Positions 1 to 9,084 of a DNA stretch of 64,000 nt are shown here, piece after piece. Origin of the DNA: Oleispira sp036960605 (GTDB taxonomy: Bacteria; Pseudomonadota; Gammaproteobacteria; Pseudomonadales; Oceanobacteraceae). Both the position numbers and the translations under genes were made by a program. Below the pieces are notes generated by a model, which worked only from the letters and a program-made list of their open reading frames with translations, ran no database searches and was not told the DNA's origin. How positions within the stretch are numbered: the stretch's first letter is position 1; each line of letters starts with the position of its first letter. The stretch is from assembly GCA_036960605.1 (NCBI GenBank), contig JBALXI010000022.1, forward strand, positions 1 through 64,000, written 5' to 3'.

Positions 1-55
1 AAGGCTATAGCAAGGGCAGTGCCATGCTTGATGAATTTACTTAAGTCTTTGATTA

Positions 56-1525
56 TCAACTAATAAATACTTGTGCCGGTAAACTTTGTGTGGGGAAACT
101 TTGCGCGACTCTGGCGAGTTGCATGTAGAGGTGGGTCATTTCCCACAGCGTGCCTTCTGCGCCGCCGAGTATTAACGGTAAGCCGTAGTCGTCGGCGTTA
201 CGATGCAAGGTGCTCATGCCGCGGCTTTTTAGAAAATCGTAAAACGGTTTTATGCCGTATTGTTTGAGCATATTCACCGCAGGAATATTCAGCGATTGTG
301 CCAGCGCTTGTTTGGCGGGGACGACCCCGCGAAATTTCAGGTCGTAGTTTTCTGGCTGATAGCCTTTGAATTTTGTTGGCGTATCTTCTACCAATTGTAA
401 GGGGGTTATTTCACCTTGTTGCAGCATGGTGGCGTAGAGCAAGGGTTTTAAAATGCTGCCGGTACTGCGCGGACGGTGTAATAGATCGATGCCTTTACCG
501 GAATGAGGGTTGTGGCTAAACCCTGAGTTGCCGATGTAGGCAATGGGTAAGCCAGTTTTATTATCGAGCACGACGGCGGCTAGGTGGGTAATTTGTGCGC
601 TTAATAATCGCTGGGCGTAGTTGTTAACTACGCTTTGTACTTGCGCTTGCAGGTTGCCATTGAGGCTGGTTTTTATCAGGCCGCTTTTATTATTATGAAT
701 CAGGGTTTCTAATAAATGCGGTGCCCGTTTTGGGAAGGCTAATATTGTATCCGGTAACGGTTCGCTTAAGGCGAGTATCAGCTGTAGTTGATCGAACTGC
801 CCTGCTTGCTGTAGCCGAGTTAATAAACGATCGCGTTTTTGTTTTAGTTTTTGTTGGTTTTTACCCGGGCGTAAATAATTCGGTCGATTGGGTAGTACCG
901 CTAACAATGCCGATTCGGCCCAGGATAAACTATTGGGGGCGCGGCCAAAATAACGCCAGCTGGCCGCTGAAATGCCTACGACGTTGCCACCAAACGGTGC
1001 ATGGGATGCGTAAAGATTAAGAATTTGTTGTTTGTTATACGAAAACTCTAAGCGCAAGGCTTGTAGGGTCTCGAACAGTTTTGTGGTTAGGGTTCTTTTA
1101 TTTCCGCCCCTTTTGTTATCACCGCTAGATTGACTATTAGCCGCCAAGCGAATGACTTGCATGCTGATCGTGCTGGCACCACTGACAATTTTTTGCGCTT
1201 TTATATTTTGTACGGTGGCGCGACCTAGCGCTAACCAATCGATACCGCTGTGATTATAAAAACGTTTATCTTCAAATAATAACAGCGCTGTTACATACGA
1301 ACTGGGTAAGGTCTCGCTAGGAGGAAAACGCCATTGCTCATCACTGGCGATGCGTGCTTCTAGCAGTTGATTATTACGGTCTAATAAAATACTGGAATAC
1401 GGCGTATTAAAAAGCGGCTGCGGCAATGAATGCCACCAACTACTTATTAATACGATAGCGAGCGCGGCGCATAAAAGCGCCGCTATTTTAACCGCTGACC
1501 GTTTTCTTTTAACGCGCAATTTCAA
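56..1525 (-). CDS. pbpC: Penicillin-binding protein 1C, C-terminally truncated in this frame
   Basis: Bifunctional peptidoglycan glycosyltransferase/transpeptidase anchored in the inner membrane. A basic N-terminus is followed by one membrane segment at about residues 13-30. The glycosyltransferase domain shows the catalytic FEDKRFYNH stretch and GASTISMQ. The transpeptidase domain has the active-site SILK (S357, K360) and SLN (S411-N413). The family is usually about 750-800 residues, but this frame stops at 489 without the third KTG box or the C-terminal PBP1C domain. An alternative minus-strand frame is open from about 58 to the window edge, so a frameshift or sequencing error near 56-65 is possible. 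The start overlaps the end of the macroglobulin gene by 17 bases, the usual pbpC/yfhM pairing. The identity is secure; whether the gene is intact is not. Confidence 0.85.
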   Translation of the reverse strand: MKLRVKRKRSAVKIAALLCAALAIVLISSWWHSLPQPLFNTPYSSILLDRNNQLLEARIASDEQWRFPPSETLPSSYVTALLLFEDKRFYNHSGIDWLALGRATVQNIKAQKIVSGASTISMQVIRLAANSQSSGDNKRGGNKRTLTTKLFETLQALRLEFSYNKQQILNLYASHAPFGGNVVGISAASWRYFGRAPNSLSWAESALLAVLPNRPNYLRPGKNQQKLKQKRDRLLTRLQQAGQFDQLQLILALSEPLPDTILAFPKRAPHLLETLIHNNKSGLIKTSLNGNLQAQVQSVVNNYAQRLLSAQITHLAAVVLDNKTGLPIAYIGNSGFSHNPHSGKGIDLLHRPRSTGSILKPLLYATMLQQGEITPLQLVEDTPTKFKGYQPENYDLKFRGVVPAKQALAQSLNIPAVNMLKQYGIKPFYDFLKSRGMSTLHRNADDYGLPLILGGAEGTLWEMTHLYMQLARVAQSFPTQSLPAQVFIS

Positions 1526-4500
1526 CCCAGTGCCCAGTATTACGTGCGACTCGGCTTTCGTCGTACATGTCGTTGATTAATACCGCTGGCTGATAATAAC
1601 GACCTTGGTAAGTGGCGTTGATACGGAACTCTAATGTTTTGCTTTCGCCGATCGCCAATTTTAAGTAGGTGTGGATACGATCATCACGAATGTCTTGATA
1701 ATCGTAGACGCCATTTTCTATGTCTTGGTTGATGCCATTACCGCCGACTTCTGTACCTGCACTGCGTATTTCAAAACCTGATGCAACCGGTACGGTTAAG
1801 GCGAGATAGTCGAGTGGGTAAATGCTTTTATTGGTGATATTAACCACGACCAGAATATCTTTACCTTGCGGGATGGTTGTTAGGCCTATCGATTTATTCG
1901 CGCCGTCTTTACTGCCATCGTAGTATTTAACTTCTAAGGCCAGTTCGTTGCTTACCGCCAGTTCTTTGCCTAGCTCTGGAATGCCTTGCGACATTAGCTG
2001 TGCGTAAACCGGTACTGGGCTATTGTTGATAACTTCATAAGACGCGCTTTCCGTTTGGCCCGTCTTGGTTAATAAAAGCGACTGCAAGTTAATGGCTTTG
2101 GCCAGTTTTAATGACTGCTCTTCGCCCTGCCAATTGATATTAATACCAGCGTCATTCACCTGATTATCTTTACCCTCATTTTCACCAAAGTTCTTACCAT
2201 AACTCTTACCATAGTCCGCCATTGCCAATAATGAGAAGGCAGTGGTTTGGGTGCTGTATGCGCGGTTATCTTTTACTAAAGCGTTACTGATTCTTTCAGC
2301 TAGCAAGGCGGCGTTTTCATTATCTTCTAATACCAATAGGCTCATCAGCAACATAGCTTCGTCACGCAAGGTCGAACCAAAGCTGTGATCGCTGCTTGCA
2401 TCACTGCCGGTATAACGATTCATAAACAAGGTGGCCGAGCTGGCTAACGTTGCAGCGGCTTCTTGCTGCCCTACTAGTTGATAGCCGGCGGCTAATAACC
2501 AACGCGATAAATTATCGAGCTTGGTCTGTTGGCGGAAACGGTTCATCGCACCGATTTCACTATTGCCACTTAAGGCCAAGGTGAATAAGCGATAGGCTTG
2601 CTGCTTTTGCGAGGCGGTTGTTGAACTTGCGGTCCATGAACGCGCGGCGCGAGTTTGATAAACCGTCCACTGACTCAGCATTTCTTGCGGCACATCGTAG
2701 CCATGATCTTTGGCGAGTAATAAAAAGTGTCCAGCGTAACTACTGGCCCAATCATGCACGCTGCCTACACCCGGCCAATAGCTGAAACCACCGGTGGTGG
2801 ATTGATAACGGCTGAGTTTATTAATCGCTGCGGCGACGTTGTTTTGGCTTTTTAATAATTGATCTTCGTTTAAGTTGGTCAGTTCTGGCAAGAATAATTG
2901 CGGTAACGCTTTTGACGTTGTTTGCTCTACGCAGCCATGAGGATAACCAATAAGATACTGCAAACGATTTTGCAGGTTCATCGGTGGCATCGCCGAAAAT
3001 TCAAGTTCAAAACTTTGTGTGCCGGCAATACCAAACAGTTCGGCTGAATCTTCCCAGCTTTCTCCGGCATTGATCTTGGCTGTTTTAAAGCGTTTTTCTG
3101 GCAACGTTTGTGCATTGACCGGAATGTTAATAACTTGCTGCGCGGTGAATTCACCCGACTCGGTTGACGCAATGGCGGTAATGGTGACCTTGCTTTGGCC
3201 TAATTGTTTGGCACGCATGGGCACGAAGACAATGCGTTCACCGGCTTTATCAAAGGTGACTTCTACCGTCGTTTTTAATAACTCAATTTTATCATCGCCA
3301 CTGATGCTCACGGTCACATTTTTAATGTTGTCATCGCTGGTGAATAACGTAATCGGCATTTGCAGGGTTTCGTCCTTGCCTAATACTCTCGGTAAAGTCG
3401 CTAATATATTGAGTGGCTTGCGCACAAAAACTTCGGCTTCGGCTTTACCATAAGCACCGTCTTTGGCCGCGACTACCATTACCCGTACCGCGCCGAGGTA
3501 TTGTGGGATGTCGATATTATGTTGTGCAGTTTCTCCGGCGGCTAACATAAATGGGCCGACGAATTTCACTACCGGTGGGAAACGACGATCGTCGCTATCT
3601 TTGTCTTTACCTTCCAAGCTGCCGTCACCGCCAATGGCGAGTAACTGTTCAAGTTCTGCGCCATAAGCTCCGACAACCGAATCAAATAGATCCCATGTTT
3701 TAACCCCAAGCGCTTCTTTTTTGTAGAAGCCTTTGTGTAAATCAGGGGTTCTAAATTGAGTAAGTCCTAATAGACCTTCATCAACAATGGCGAGGGTATA
3801 GGCAAAGCTACGGCCGTTGCTTTCGCTTACCTCAACTGTGAGTCTTGATTCTGGCTCGATCTCGGTTGGGGTTTTCAATTGTGGCGCTAGGTGCGTCTCT
3901 GGGTCGGTAACGATTAAGGGCATGATGCCCATAATACGAATCGGTTCGTCGTTCTTTTTATTCGCATGTGGCTGAATCAAGCTGACCGAGACGTAGGCGT
4001 TTGGCGTCATGGCGGCCGTCACTGGAATTTGCAGTTGCGAACCGACTTCTGATAATTTCACCCAGAAGTAATCAATCACTTGGCTGCCGTTTTCGATCGA
4101 TACCAGCGCGCGGCCATTCGACTCTTCACTATTATTAGTCGCTTCGCTGGCAGGCAAAGAAATAATCGCGGTTTCACCTACGGTGTATTTTTCTTTATCT
4201 GAGCTTAGGGTTAGCGTATTCGCGCCTAGGCCTTTTTTCTTTTGATCACGCCCTGCCCATCCAGGCCAATCCATATAGAATACTTGGCCAGTACAATGCT
4301 GACCTTCTTGGTCACAGGCACGTACCATGTAGCGGCCCCAGTCTGGGTATTTAACTTCAAATTCCCACTTACCTTGGCCATTGGTTAATACGATGTCTTC
4401 TTGCTTTAACGAGTGGCTGGAATGACGGCTAACGTAATTGGCGAGGGAGTCTTCATTGCTGCTATCCCACCACCATTTCCATGATAATTTATACAAGGTC

Positions 4501-7247
4501 ATTTGCAGCTTTTGCTGTCCGACTAAGGCTTTGCCATCGGCGTCGACAACTAATAATTCTACCGGCTGCATTTGATCGGTTAATAACATGCCACGGGCTG
4601 CATCGCCTTTTGGCATTTGCAATCCAACGTATTGCTGGTAAGGATGAATGTCTAGCCCTTGTTTGGCGATGCTGAAATCACCACTCGGTTCATAAACGCG
4701 GCTGGTTAAGCTGCCGCGTAATTTACCCGGAGGCAGTGATCCAATATTGATGCTGGCATCGATTCTGGCTTTACCTTCCGCGTCTAGTTCGAAGCTGCCT
4801 ATCTCATCATTTTGTGAGCGGAATTCTTTTGCTGGATCGTCAAAGTGAAAATCATTGTAGGTATCGAAGCGTGTTTTTTGCGGCGACATGCTCAGGTTTA
4901 ATACTGTTTTTAAGTTACTGGCTTTTGCGCCATGCAACCATTGTGAAAAGAACTCGCCGCTTAATGTGGCTTTGCTGCCGTAGCGCCCAACTTTATGCGC
5001 ACGGATATCGTCGGCATCCAGCTCCATCTTCATTTTCAAATGGTTGGGTTTTACCATTTCAATTTTAATGTCTTGATCAAACTTCAAGCTGCCTAAGCTT
5101 GCGACGACTTTCCAGCTGCCGGTTTGGTCCTCTTCTTGGGTAGCGACGGTGAAGGCATATAAGCCGCCGACAGGTTTGGCATTAACTTGCACACTGATAC
5201 GCTGGTTTCTGGGATTAAACAATTCCAGCATCAGTGGGTGGTTATCAGGAATCTGATCGGTTTTATCTTCGATAGCGACGGTAATGAACATGTCATCGCC
5301 TGGGCGCCATACACCCCGTTCGGTATAAATTTGCGCTTTTATGCCGTCTTTTACTACTTTGCCGCCGACGTTAAAGTGGCTGGTTGAAATGGCTTGGGCT
5401 TTATTAACTTTTAAATAACCGACGTCTTCATTATTTGCTGAGTATTCATTGGTCGTTGCTGAGCGCGCGACGATTAAAAACGGCACGGAGGTCAGCTTAA
5501 ACTCTGCAAATCCTTGGTCGTTACTGTCGCTTTGAGCGATGATTTGGTTTTGGTAGTTATGCACTTCTATGGTGGCATCTTCTAACGGTAGACCGGTGCT
5601 TAACTCGGTCGCAATAACGATGAGTTTATTATCTTCACCGTATTTGGCGATTAAGCCAATGTCGCTGGCGATGAAGTTACGCTGCGCTGTGACGCTGCTA
5701 TCGTTTTTATAATATGCGTCTTTACATGGGTTCTTCGCATCACGCCAATTATTTTGTTGCTCGCCATAATAACCTTCTATGCCATCCCAACCGCTTGTTT
5801 CAACTTGATTGAGGGCTTCATGATTCGCTAGTGGTGTTTCTTTCGCGACAGTCATGTCTTGGTCGGCTTCTGGGCAGGTTAAAATAGAGTTAGAACGATT
5901 AAGCGATAATTCAAAACGGAATAAGCTGCCGGGATGACTCGCGACTAGATCACGCACGTCTAGATTAAATCGATTCCATTTATCGGCAACCGGAGACTTA
6001 AGCTGTACTGTTTTTCGCCAGATATAACGGCCAACACGTTTCATGTTGTAGTTGTTTTTCAGTTCGTTTTCTTGAAAGAACTGCGGCATATTATTTTCAA
6101 ATACTTGAAATACTGTCACTTGAACAGAGCTGGCATTGACGGCTTCAAACGGAATATTAAGCTTGTCGCTGATCGGTAAGATGTTGCCTTGGCCGATGAA
6201 TCGCAGCGCTGGTTTTTTACTTAAAAAGTTTAACGTTTTTGAAACGGCTTTATCTAAACTAAAACCTTGGGCATTTTTAATGCTGCCATCAACCGTAACC
6301 TCTAAAGTGCCACTTAATGCACTGCTTGGATATAACGTGACTTTAGCGCCTTCTATTCGAGTTTTGATGGTGCCTTTGGAAACTTGGATTAAGCCTTTTA
6401 GATCTTGTTTTTCTAATAGCGGCTCAGAGAAATTCAATTCGATGGTTTGATCACTGCCTTGTATCGCTACGATAGACGATAGAACGAACTGGCCTTCTGC
6501 GGGTACGACATAACTGCGCTGACCTTTTTGACCCACTCCGATATCGCTACCATCCCAGCTGACCGTTAAGGCACTTTCGTTTTTGCCACGCTGGATACCT
6601 GTAATGCTGAATTGGCGCAGTTTGCTATCTTCGCCATCCCAGTTAACTGTTAGCTCTTTGCTGGGTTGCTGCTGCGCCAGAATTATATTTTTGATTTCTT
6701 CTGCGGTGGTGATATCGGCTGTATTTAACGTGCCTCGCAATATCATGCTGCCATCTTGCTTGGCTTCTAAACCATTGAGCTTTAATTCAAAGGCTTGCTC
6801 GATGACATTAAAATTAAAAACAAAATCTTCACTATCAACTTGGGTTAAGCCAATCGTCGCCGCAGAGAGCGTGACGCTATACGCTTGCCCAGAAGGTAAA
6901 CCTTGCGCTGGGGTAAAGCGATAAAGGCGTGGATTAACCAAACGGCCCTGACCTTCAATGCTAGGTTCTAGGGAAAGTAACTTCTTGCTCTGTTCTGCGG
7001 ATAATTCTTTGAAAGGAAGGTCTTGATTGAAATGCACATCAATAGTGCCAAAGCGCGATAACTGACCTGAGGTATGGTGACGTAAAATGTGTAACCAGGG
7101 ATTATTTTCTTCTGAGATCACTGTCGCGGCTTTTGCAGGCTGTGACTTATCGCCACTGTTTGCGGAGTCATTGTTAGACGATTCACTACAGCCGGTGATC
7201 TGCAATAATAAAGCAGTGGCCAATAGAAATAAGGAGCGTTTTAGCAT
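1509..7247 (-). CDS. yfhM: Bacterial alpha-2-macroglobulin lipoprotein (YfhM-like)
   Basis: Periplasmic protease trap. It is thought to guard the cell wall together with PBP1C when the outer membrane is breached. The N-terminus is a lipoprotein signal ending ITGC (C20), with Ser at +2, which favours outer-membrane sorting. At 1912 residues it is longer than the E. coli homologue (about 1650). Repeated beta-sandwich macroglobulin domains fill the N-terminal two thirds. The thioester motif GCVEQ is present with C1439, followed by the helical thioester domain containing GGFSYWPG, so this is the covalent-trap subtype. It is the first gene of the pair with pbpC, which begins inside its last codons. 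No frameshift is visible across 5.7 kb. Confidence 0.93.
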   Translation of the reverse strand: MLKRSLFLLATALLLQITGCSESSNNDSANSGDKSQPAKAATVISEENNPWLHILRHHTSGQLSRFGTIDVHFNQDLPFKELSAEQSKKLLSLEPSIEGQGRLVNPRLYRFTPAQGLPSGQAYSVTLSAATIGLTQVDSEDFVFNFNVIEQAFELKLNGLEAKQDGSMILRGTLNTADITTAEEIKNIILAQQQPSKELTVNWDGEDSKLRQFSITGIQRGKNESALTVSWDGSDIGVGQKGQRSYVVPAEGQFVLSSIVAIQGSDQTIELNFSEPLLEKQDLKGLIQVSKGTIKTRIEGAKVTLYPSSALSGTLEVTVDGSIKNAQGFSLDKAVSKTLNFLSKKPALRFIGQGNILPISDKLNIPFEAVNASSVQVTVFQVFENNMPQFFQENELKNNYNMKRVGRYIWRKTVQLKSPVADKWNRFNLDVRDLVASHPGSLFRFELSLNRSNSILTCPEADQDMTVAKETPLANHEALNQVETSGWDGIEGYYGEQQNNWRDAKNPCKDAYYKNDSSVTAQRNFIASDIGLIAKYGEDNKLIVIATELSTGLPLEDATIEVHNYQNQIIAQSDSNDQGFAEFKLTSVPFLIVARSATTNEYSANNEDVGYLKVNKAQAISTSHFNVGGKVVKDGIKAQIYTERGVWRPGDDMFITVAIEDKTDQIPDNHPLMLELFNPRNQRISVQVNAKPVGGLYAFTVATQEEDQTGSWKVVASLGSLKFDQDIKIEMVKPNHLKMKMELDADDIRAHKVGRYGSKATLSGEFFSQWLHGAKASNLKTVLNLSMSPQKTRFDTYNDFHFDDPAKEFRSQNDEIGSFELDAEGKARIDASINIGSLPPGKLRGSLTSRVYEPSGDFSIAKQGLDIHPYQQYVGLQMPKGDAARGMLLTDQMQPVELLVVDADGKALVGQQKLQMTLYKLSWKWWWDSSNEDSLANYVSRHSSHSLKQEDIVLTNGQGKWEFEVKYPDWGRYMVRACDQEGQHCTGQVFYMDWPGWAGRDQKKKGLGANTLTLSSDKEKYTVGETAIISLPASEATNNSEESNGRALVSIENGSQVIDYFWVKLSEVGSQLQIPVTAAMTPNAYVSVSLIQPHANKKNDEPIRIMGIMPLIVTDPETHLAPQLKTPTEIEPESRLTVEVSESNGRSFAYTLAIVDEGLLGLTQFRTPDLHKGFYKKEALGVKTWDLFDSVVGAYGAELEQLLAIGGDGSLEGKDKDSDDRRFPPVVKFVGPFMLAAGETAQHNIDIPQYLGAVRVMVVAAKDGAYGKAEAEVFVRKPLNILATLPRVLGKDETLQMPITLFTSDDNIKNVTVSISGDDKIELLKTTVEVTFDKAGERIVFVPMRAKQLGQSKVTITAIASTESGEFTAQQVINIPVNAQTLPEKRFKTAKINAGESWEDSAELFGIAGTQSFELEFSAMPPMNLQNRLQYLIGYPHGCVEQTTSKALPQLFLPELTNLNEDQLLKSQNNVAAAINKLSRYQSTTGGFSYWPGVGSVHDWASSYAGHFLLLAKDHGYDVPQEMLSQWTVYQTRAARSWTASSTTASQKQQAYRLFTLALSGNSEIGAMNRFRQQTKLDNLSRWLLAAGYQLVGQQEAAATLASSATLFMNRYTGSDASSDHSFGSTLRDEAMLLMSLLVLEDNENAALLAERISNALVKDNRAYSTQTTAFSLLAMADYGKSYGKNFGENEGKDNQVNDAGININWQGEEQSLKLAKAINLQSLLLTKTGQTESASYEVINNSPVPVYAQLMSQGIPELGKELAVSNELALEVKYYDGSKDGANKSIGLTTIPQGKDILVVVNITNKSIYPLDYLALTVPVASGFEIRSAGTEVGGNGINQDIENGVYDYQDIRDDRIHTYLKLAIGESKTLEFRINATYQGRYYQPAVLINDMYDESRVARNTGHWVEIAR

Positions 7248-7330
7248 CGGGCGATTCCTTGCCTACTTTGAAATAAAGTGGTGTGATAATTTTGTCAGAA
7301 TGTAACAGTTTTTCGGTTTTTAAACCAGTA

Positions 7331-7352
7331 AGTCCTCTGTAGAAAGAGGACT
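7331..7352 (-). terminator. Candidate hairpin terminator after the 7354-8298 gene
   Basis: An 8-bp perfect stem (agtcctct/agaggact) with a six-base loop abuts the stop codon of the leftward 7354-8298 gene. It is followed on that strand by a second weak stem and A/T-rich sequence rather than a clean T run. It would insulate the macroglobulin gene from read-through. Confidence 0.45.
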
Positions 7353-7353
7353 G

Positions 7354-8298
7354 CTACTGCTGTTGTGCAAAGGTTTCTTTCACGGGGAGATTACTTGGTT
7401 CGCGGCTTTCATAAGCCTCGCTGACCTTTTTGATGAGCTGAGGACAATGGTAACGTTTTGGGTCTTGTTTTAGCTTGTTCAATATAACTTTAGGTAAGTA
7501 CTGCGCGGGTATGAGCTGATGGCCTAAATAATGACTTATTTCATCACAGCTTGTAGTGCTTTTGTAGCTAACCAATTCTTGTATAAATCGCTGCATTCCC
7601 AGTTTGCTGCACGACTTTCGACTGTAACTTTTATCATTTTCTTGGGGCTTTTCCATGCTCTGGGTTTTAAGCCTCTTTGTTTTAAGAATCAGTTGGTTTT
7701 TGTCTATTAGGCTTACTTGGTATTCACTGTAATTGGGATAGCCTAAGCTTAATATATTGTTGCTGTATTGATAGGTTCCCTTTTCTATTTTGGCAGCGGC
7801 ATTGATGTAGTGCCCTGTTGGGTTTATGACTAGGCGTGCATACCCGTCAAAGGATCGGCCTTCATAAGAGCCACCCTCAGCATCAAGGTTCATGTCTTTA
7901 TCAAGACACCAGCTGCCATAAATACTGCCTTGGGCTATGTAGTTATTCTGGCTGGAAAATTTTATGTTCAACAGTAAGCGCTGTATTTCTGGGCTTCCTT
8001 TGTGGGCTTTGTATTCTTGTCTTAAGTTGTTGGATGTCAGTTCATCAAAAAAGTTATGTTTCCCTAGGCGATATAATACGGCCCCCATGTCGGTACTGCC
8101 AAGCTGATAGGCGCTGTAACACGAGAATAACGCGGGCTCATATAATTCTTGTGCTAAGAATCTCTTACACTCGCGAACATAGTGGGCTTGGCTATTTTTC
8201 AGCACTGCGATTGAGGGAGACTGAGACTCCTGTGGTTCCTGGGCCAGAGCGGTCCATGATAAGAGGCTAAGAACAATTAGACGATGAAAGGGACTCAT
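7354..8298 (-). CDS. Secreted protein of unknown function
   Basis: I do not recognise this family. The protein is about 314 residues and starts with a classical signal peptide (MSPFHRLIVLSLLSWTALA) with a likely cut after ALA, so it should be periplasmic or exported. The chosen ATG has GGAT about eight bases upstream; another ATG lies three codons further upstream. The mature part has an N-terminal helical section with paired cysteines (RECKRFL, FSCYSAYQLGS) that resembles a degenerate Sel1/TPR-like repeat. A central beta-rich section begins at YGSWCLD, and the C-terminus is lysine-rich with further cysteines. The following rightward gene also encodes a Cys-patterned secreted protein; the two are transcribed divergently. 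Confidence 0.6.
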   Translation of the reverse strand: MSPFHRLIVLSLLSWTALAQEPQESQSPSIAVLKNSQAHYVRECKRFLAQELYEPALFSCYSAYQLGSTDMGAVLYRLGKHNFFDELTSNNLRQEYKAHKGSPEIQRLLLNIKFSSQNNYIAQGSIYGSWCLDKDMNLDAEGGSYEGRSFDGYARLVINPTGHYINAAAKIEKGTYQYSNNILSLGYPNYSEYQVSLIDKNQLILKTKRLKTQSMEKPQENDKSYSRKSCSKLGMQRFIQELVSYKSTTSCDEISHYLGHQLIPAQYLPKVILNKLKQDPKRYHCPQLIKKVSEAYESREPSNLPVKETFAQQQ

Positions 8299-8489
8299 GC
8301 ATAACATCCATATTATGATTTAGTATTCTAATAATGCTTCTGAATACTCATAGTTTAGCTCGTGAGCGGAGATGAACAAGCTGACAGCCTATCTAAGAGA
8401 AATTAATCCTTTATTCCTAGACTCTGGCGCTTTTGGGCTTTAAAATTCGGCCTTTAAACCACACTTTCTCTTTATTCTGAGCCCCTGAT

Positions 8490-9071
8490 ATGAAAATAAT
8501 AATAACGTTACTCTTTGCTGTTCTGTCGTATTCCACATTTGCCGATGAAATTTATCAAGAGAGTGCTGTCGAACTATGCCAGCAGCTGAAGCAGAAGTCT
8601 CAAAGCAAGAAGTGTTTGACGCTGATTAAAACTCAGACCTTTGATGAATCCGCTCTAGCTTACTGCGGTACTGTGGGTAGCTGGACTAAGGTTAAGTCGT
8701 GCCTAGAGCTGATATTGAATAATCAGTTTGAAGCGCTGCCGTTGTCTATGTGTCATAGCGCTAAGCATTACAATAAGGATTTTAAGGATTGCCTGAAAGA
8801 TATTGCCAATAAGAGCTATGTTTCAAAAATTGAACTGAACCTTTGCCAAGGTGAGAAGAGTTTTAAGAAGCAGCTTAAATGTCTGAAAGCTGCGAGTTCT
8901 AAGCCTTTTGAAGAAGTTGTTGCCGTAGCTGAAGTCGCGGAGAATAACGATGCGCTGATGCTTGCCAATCTGAAAGTAGAAATAAAGAAAGCGTATAACC
9001 TTTTACGTGAGAATAAGACTGCTGATGCAACTATTCTATTACACGATCTACTTAAGACGCTAGAAGACTAG
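8490..9071 (+). CDS. Secreted cysteine-repeat protein (four CX11C modules)
   Basis: I know no family name for this one. It is 193 residues with a signal peptide ending at about STFA-DE. The mature protein holds four tandem modules of about 35 residues. Each has two cysteines exactly 11 residues apart (ELC...KKC, AYC...KSC, SMC...KDC, NLC...LKC). The second cysteine starts a C-L-x-x-I/A helix in most copies. The pattern suggests helical hairpins each closed by one disulfide, similar in outline to Sel1-like or other solenoid repeats. A cysteine-free helical tail (about 145-193) follows. It stands alone between a divergent secreted protein and a convergent questin oxidase-like gene. Confidence 0.65.
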   Translation: MKIIITLLFAVLSYSTFADEIYQESAVELCQQLKQKSQSKKCLTLIKTQTFDESALAYCGTVGSWTKVKSCLELILNNQFEALPLSMCHSAKHYNKDFKDCLKDIANKSYVSKIELNLCQGEKSFKKQLKCLKAASSKPFEEVVAVAEVAENNDALMLANLKVEIKKAYNLLRENKTADATILLHDLLKTLED

Positions 9072-9084
9072 CGCCTTAGTTCAT

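Noticed and set aside
3019..3453. Plus-strand open frame of 144 codons inside the macroglobulin gene
   Set aside because: It is the complement of a strongly conserved coding region. Other plus-strand frames at 6136, 6583 and 721 are likewise shadows.
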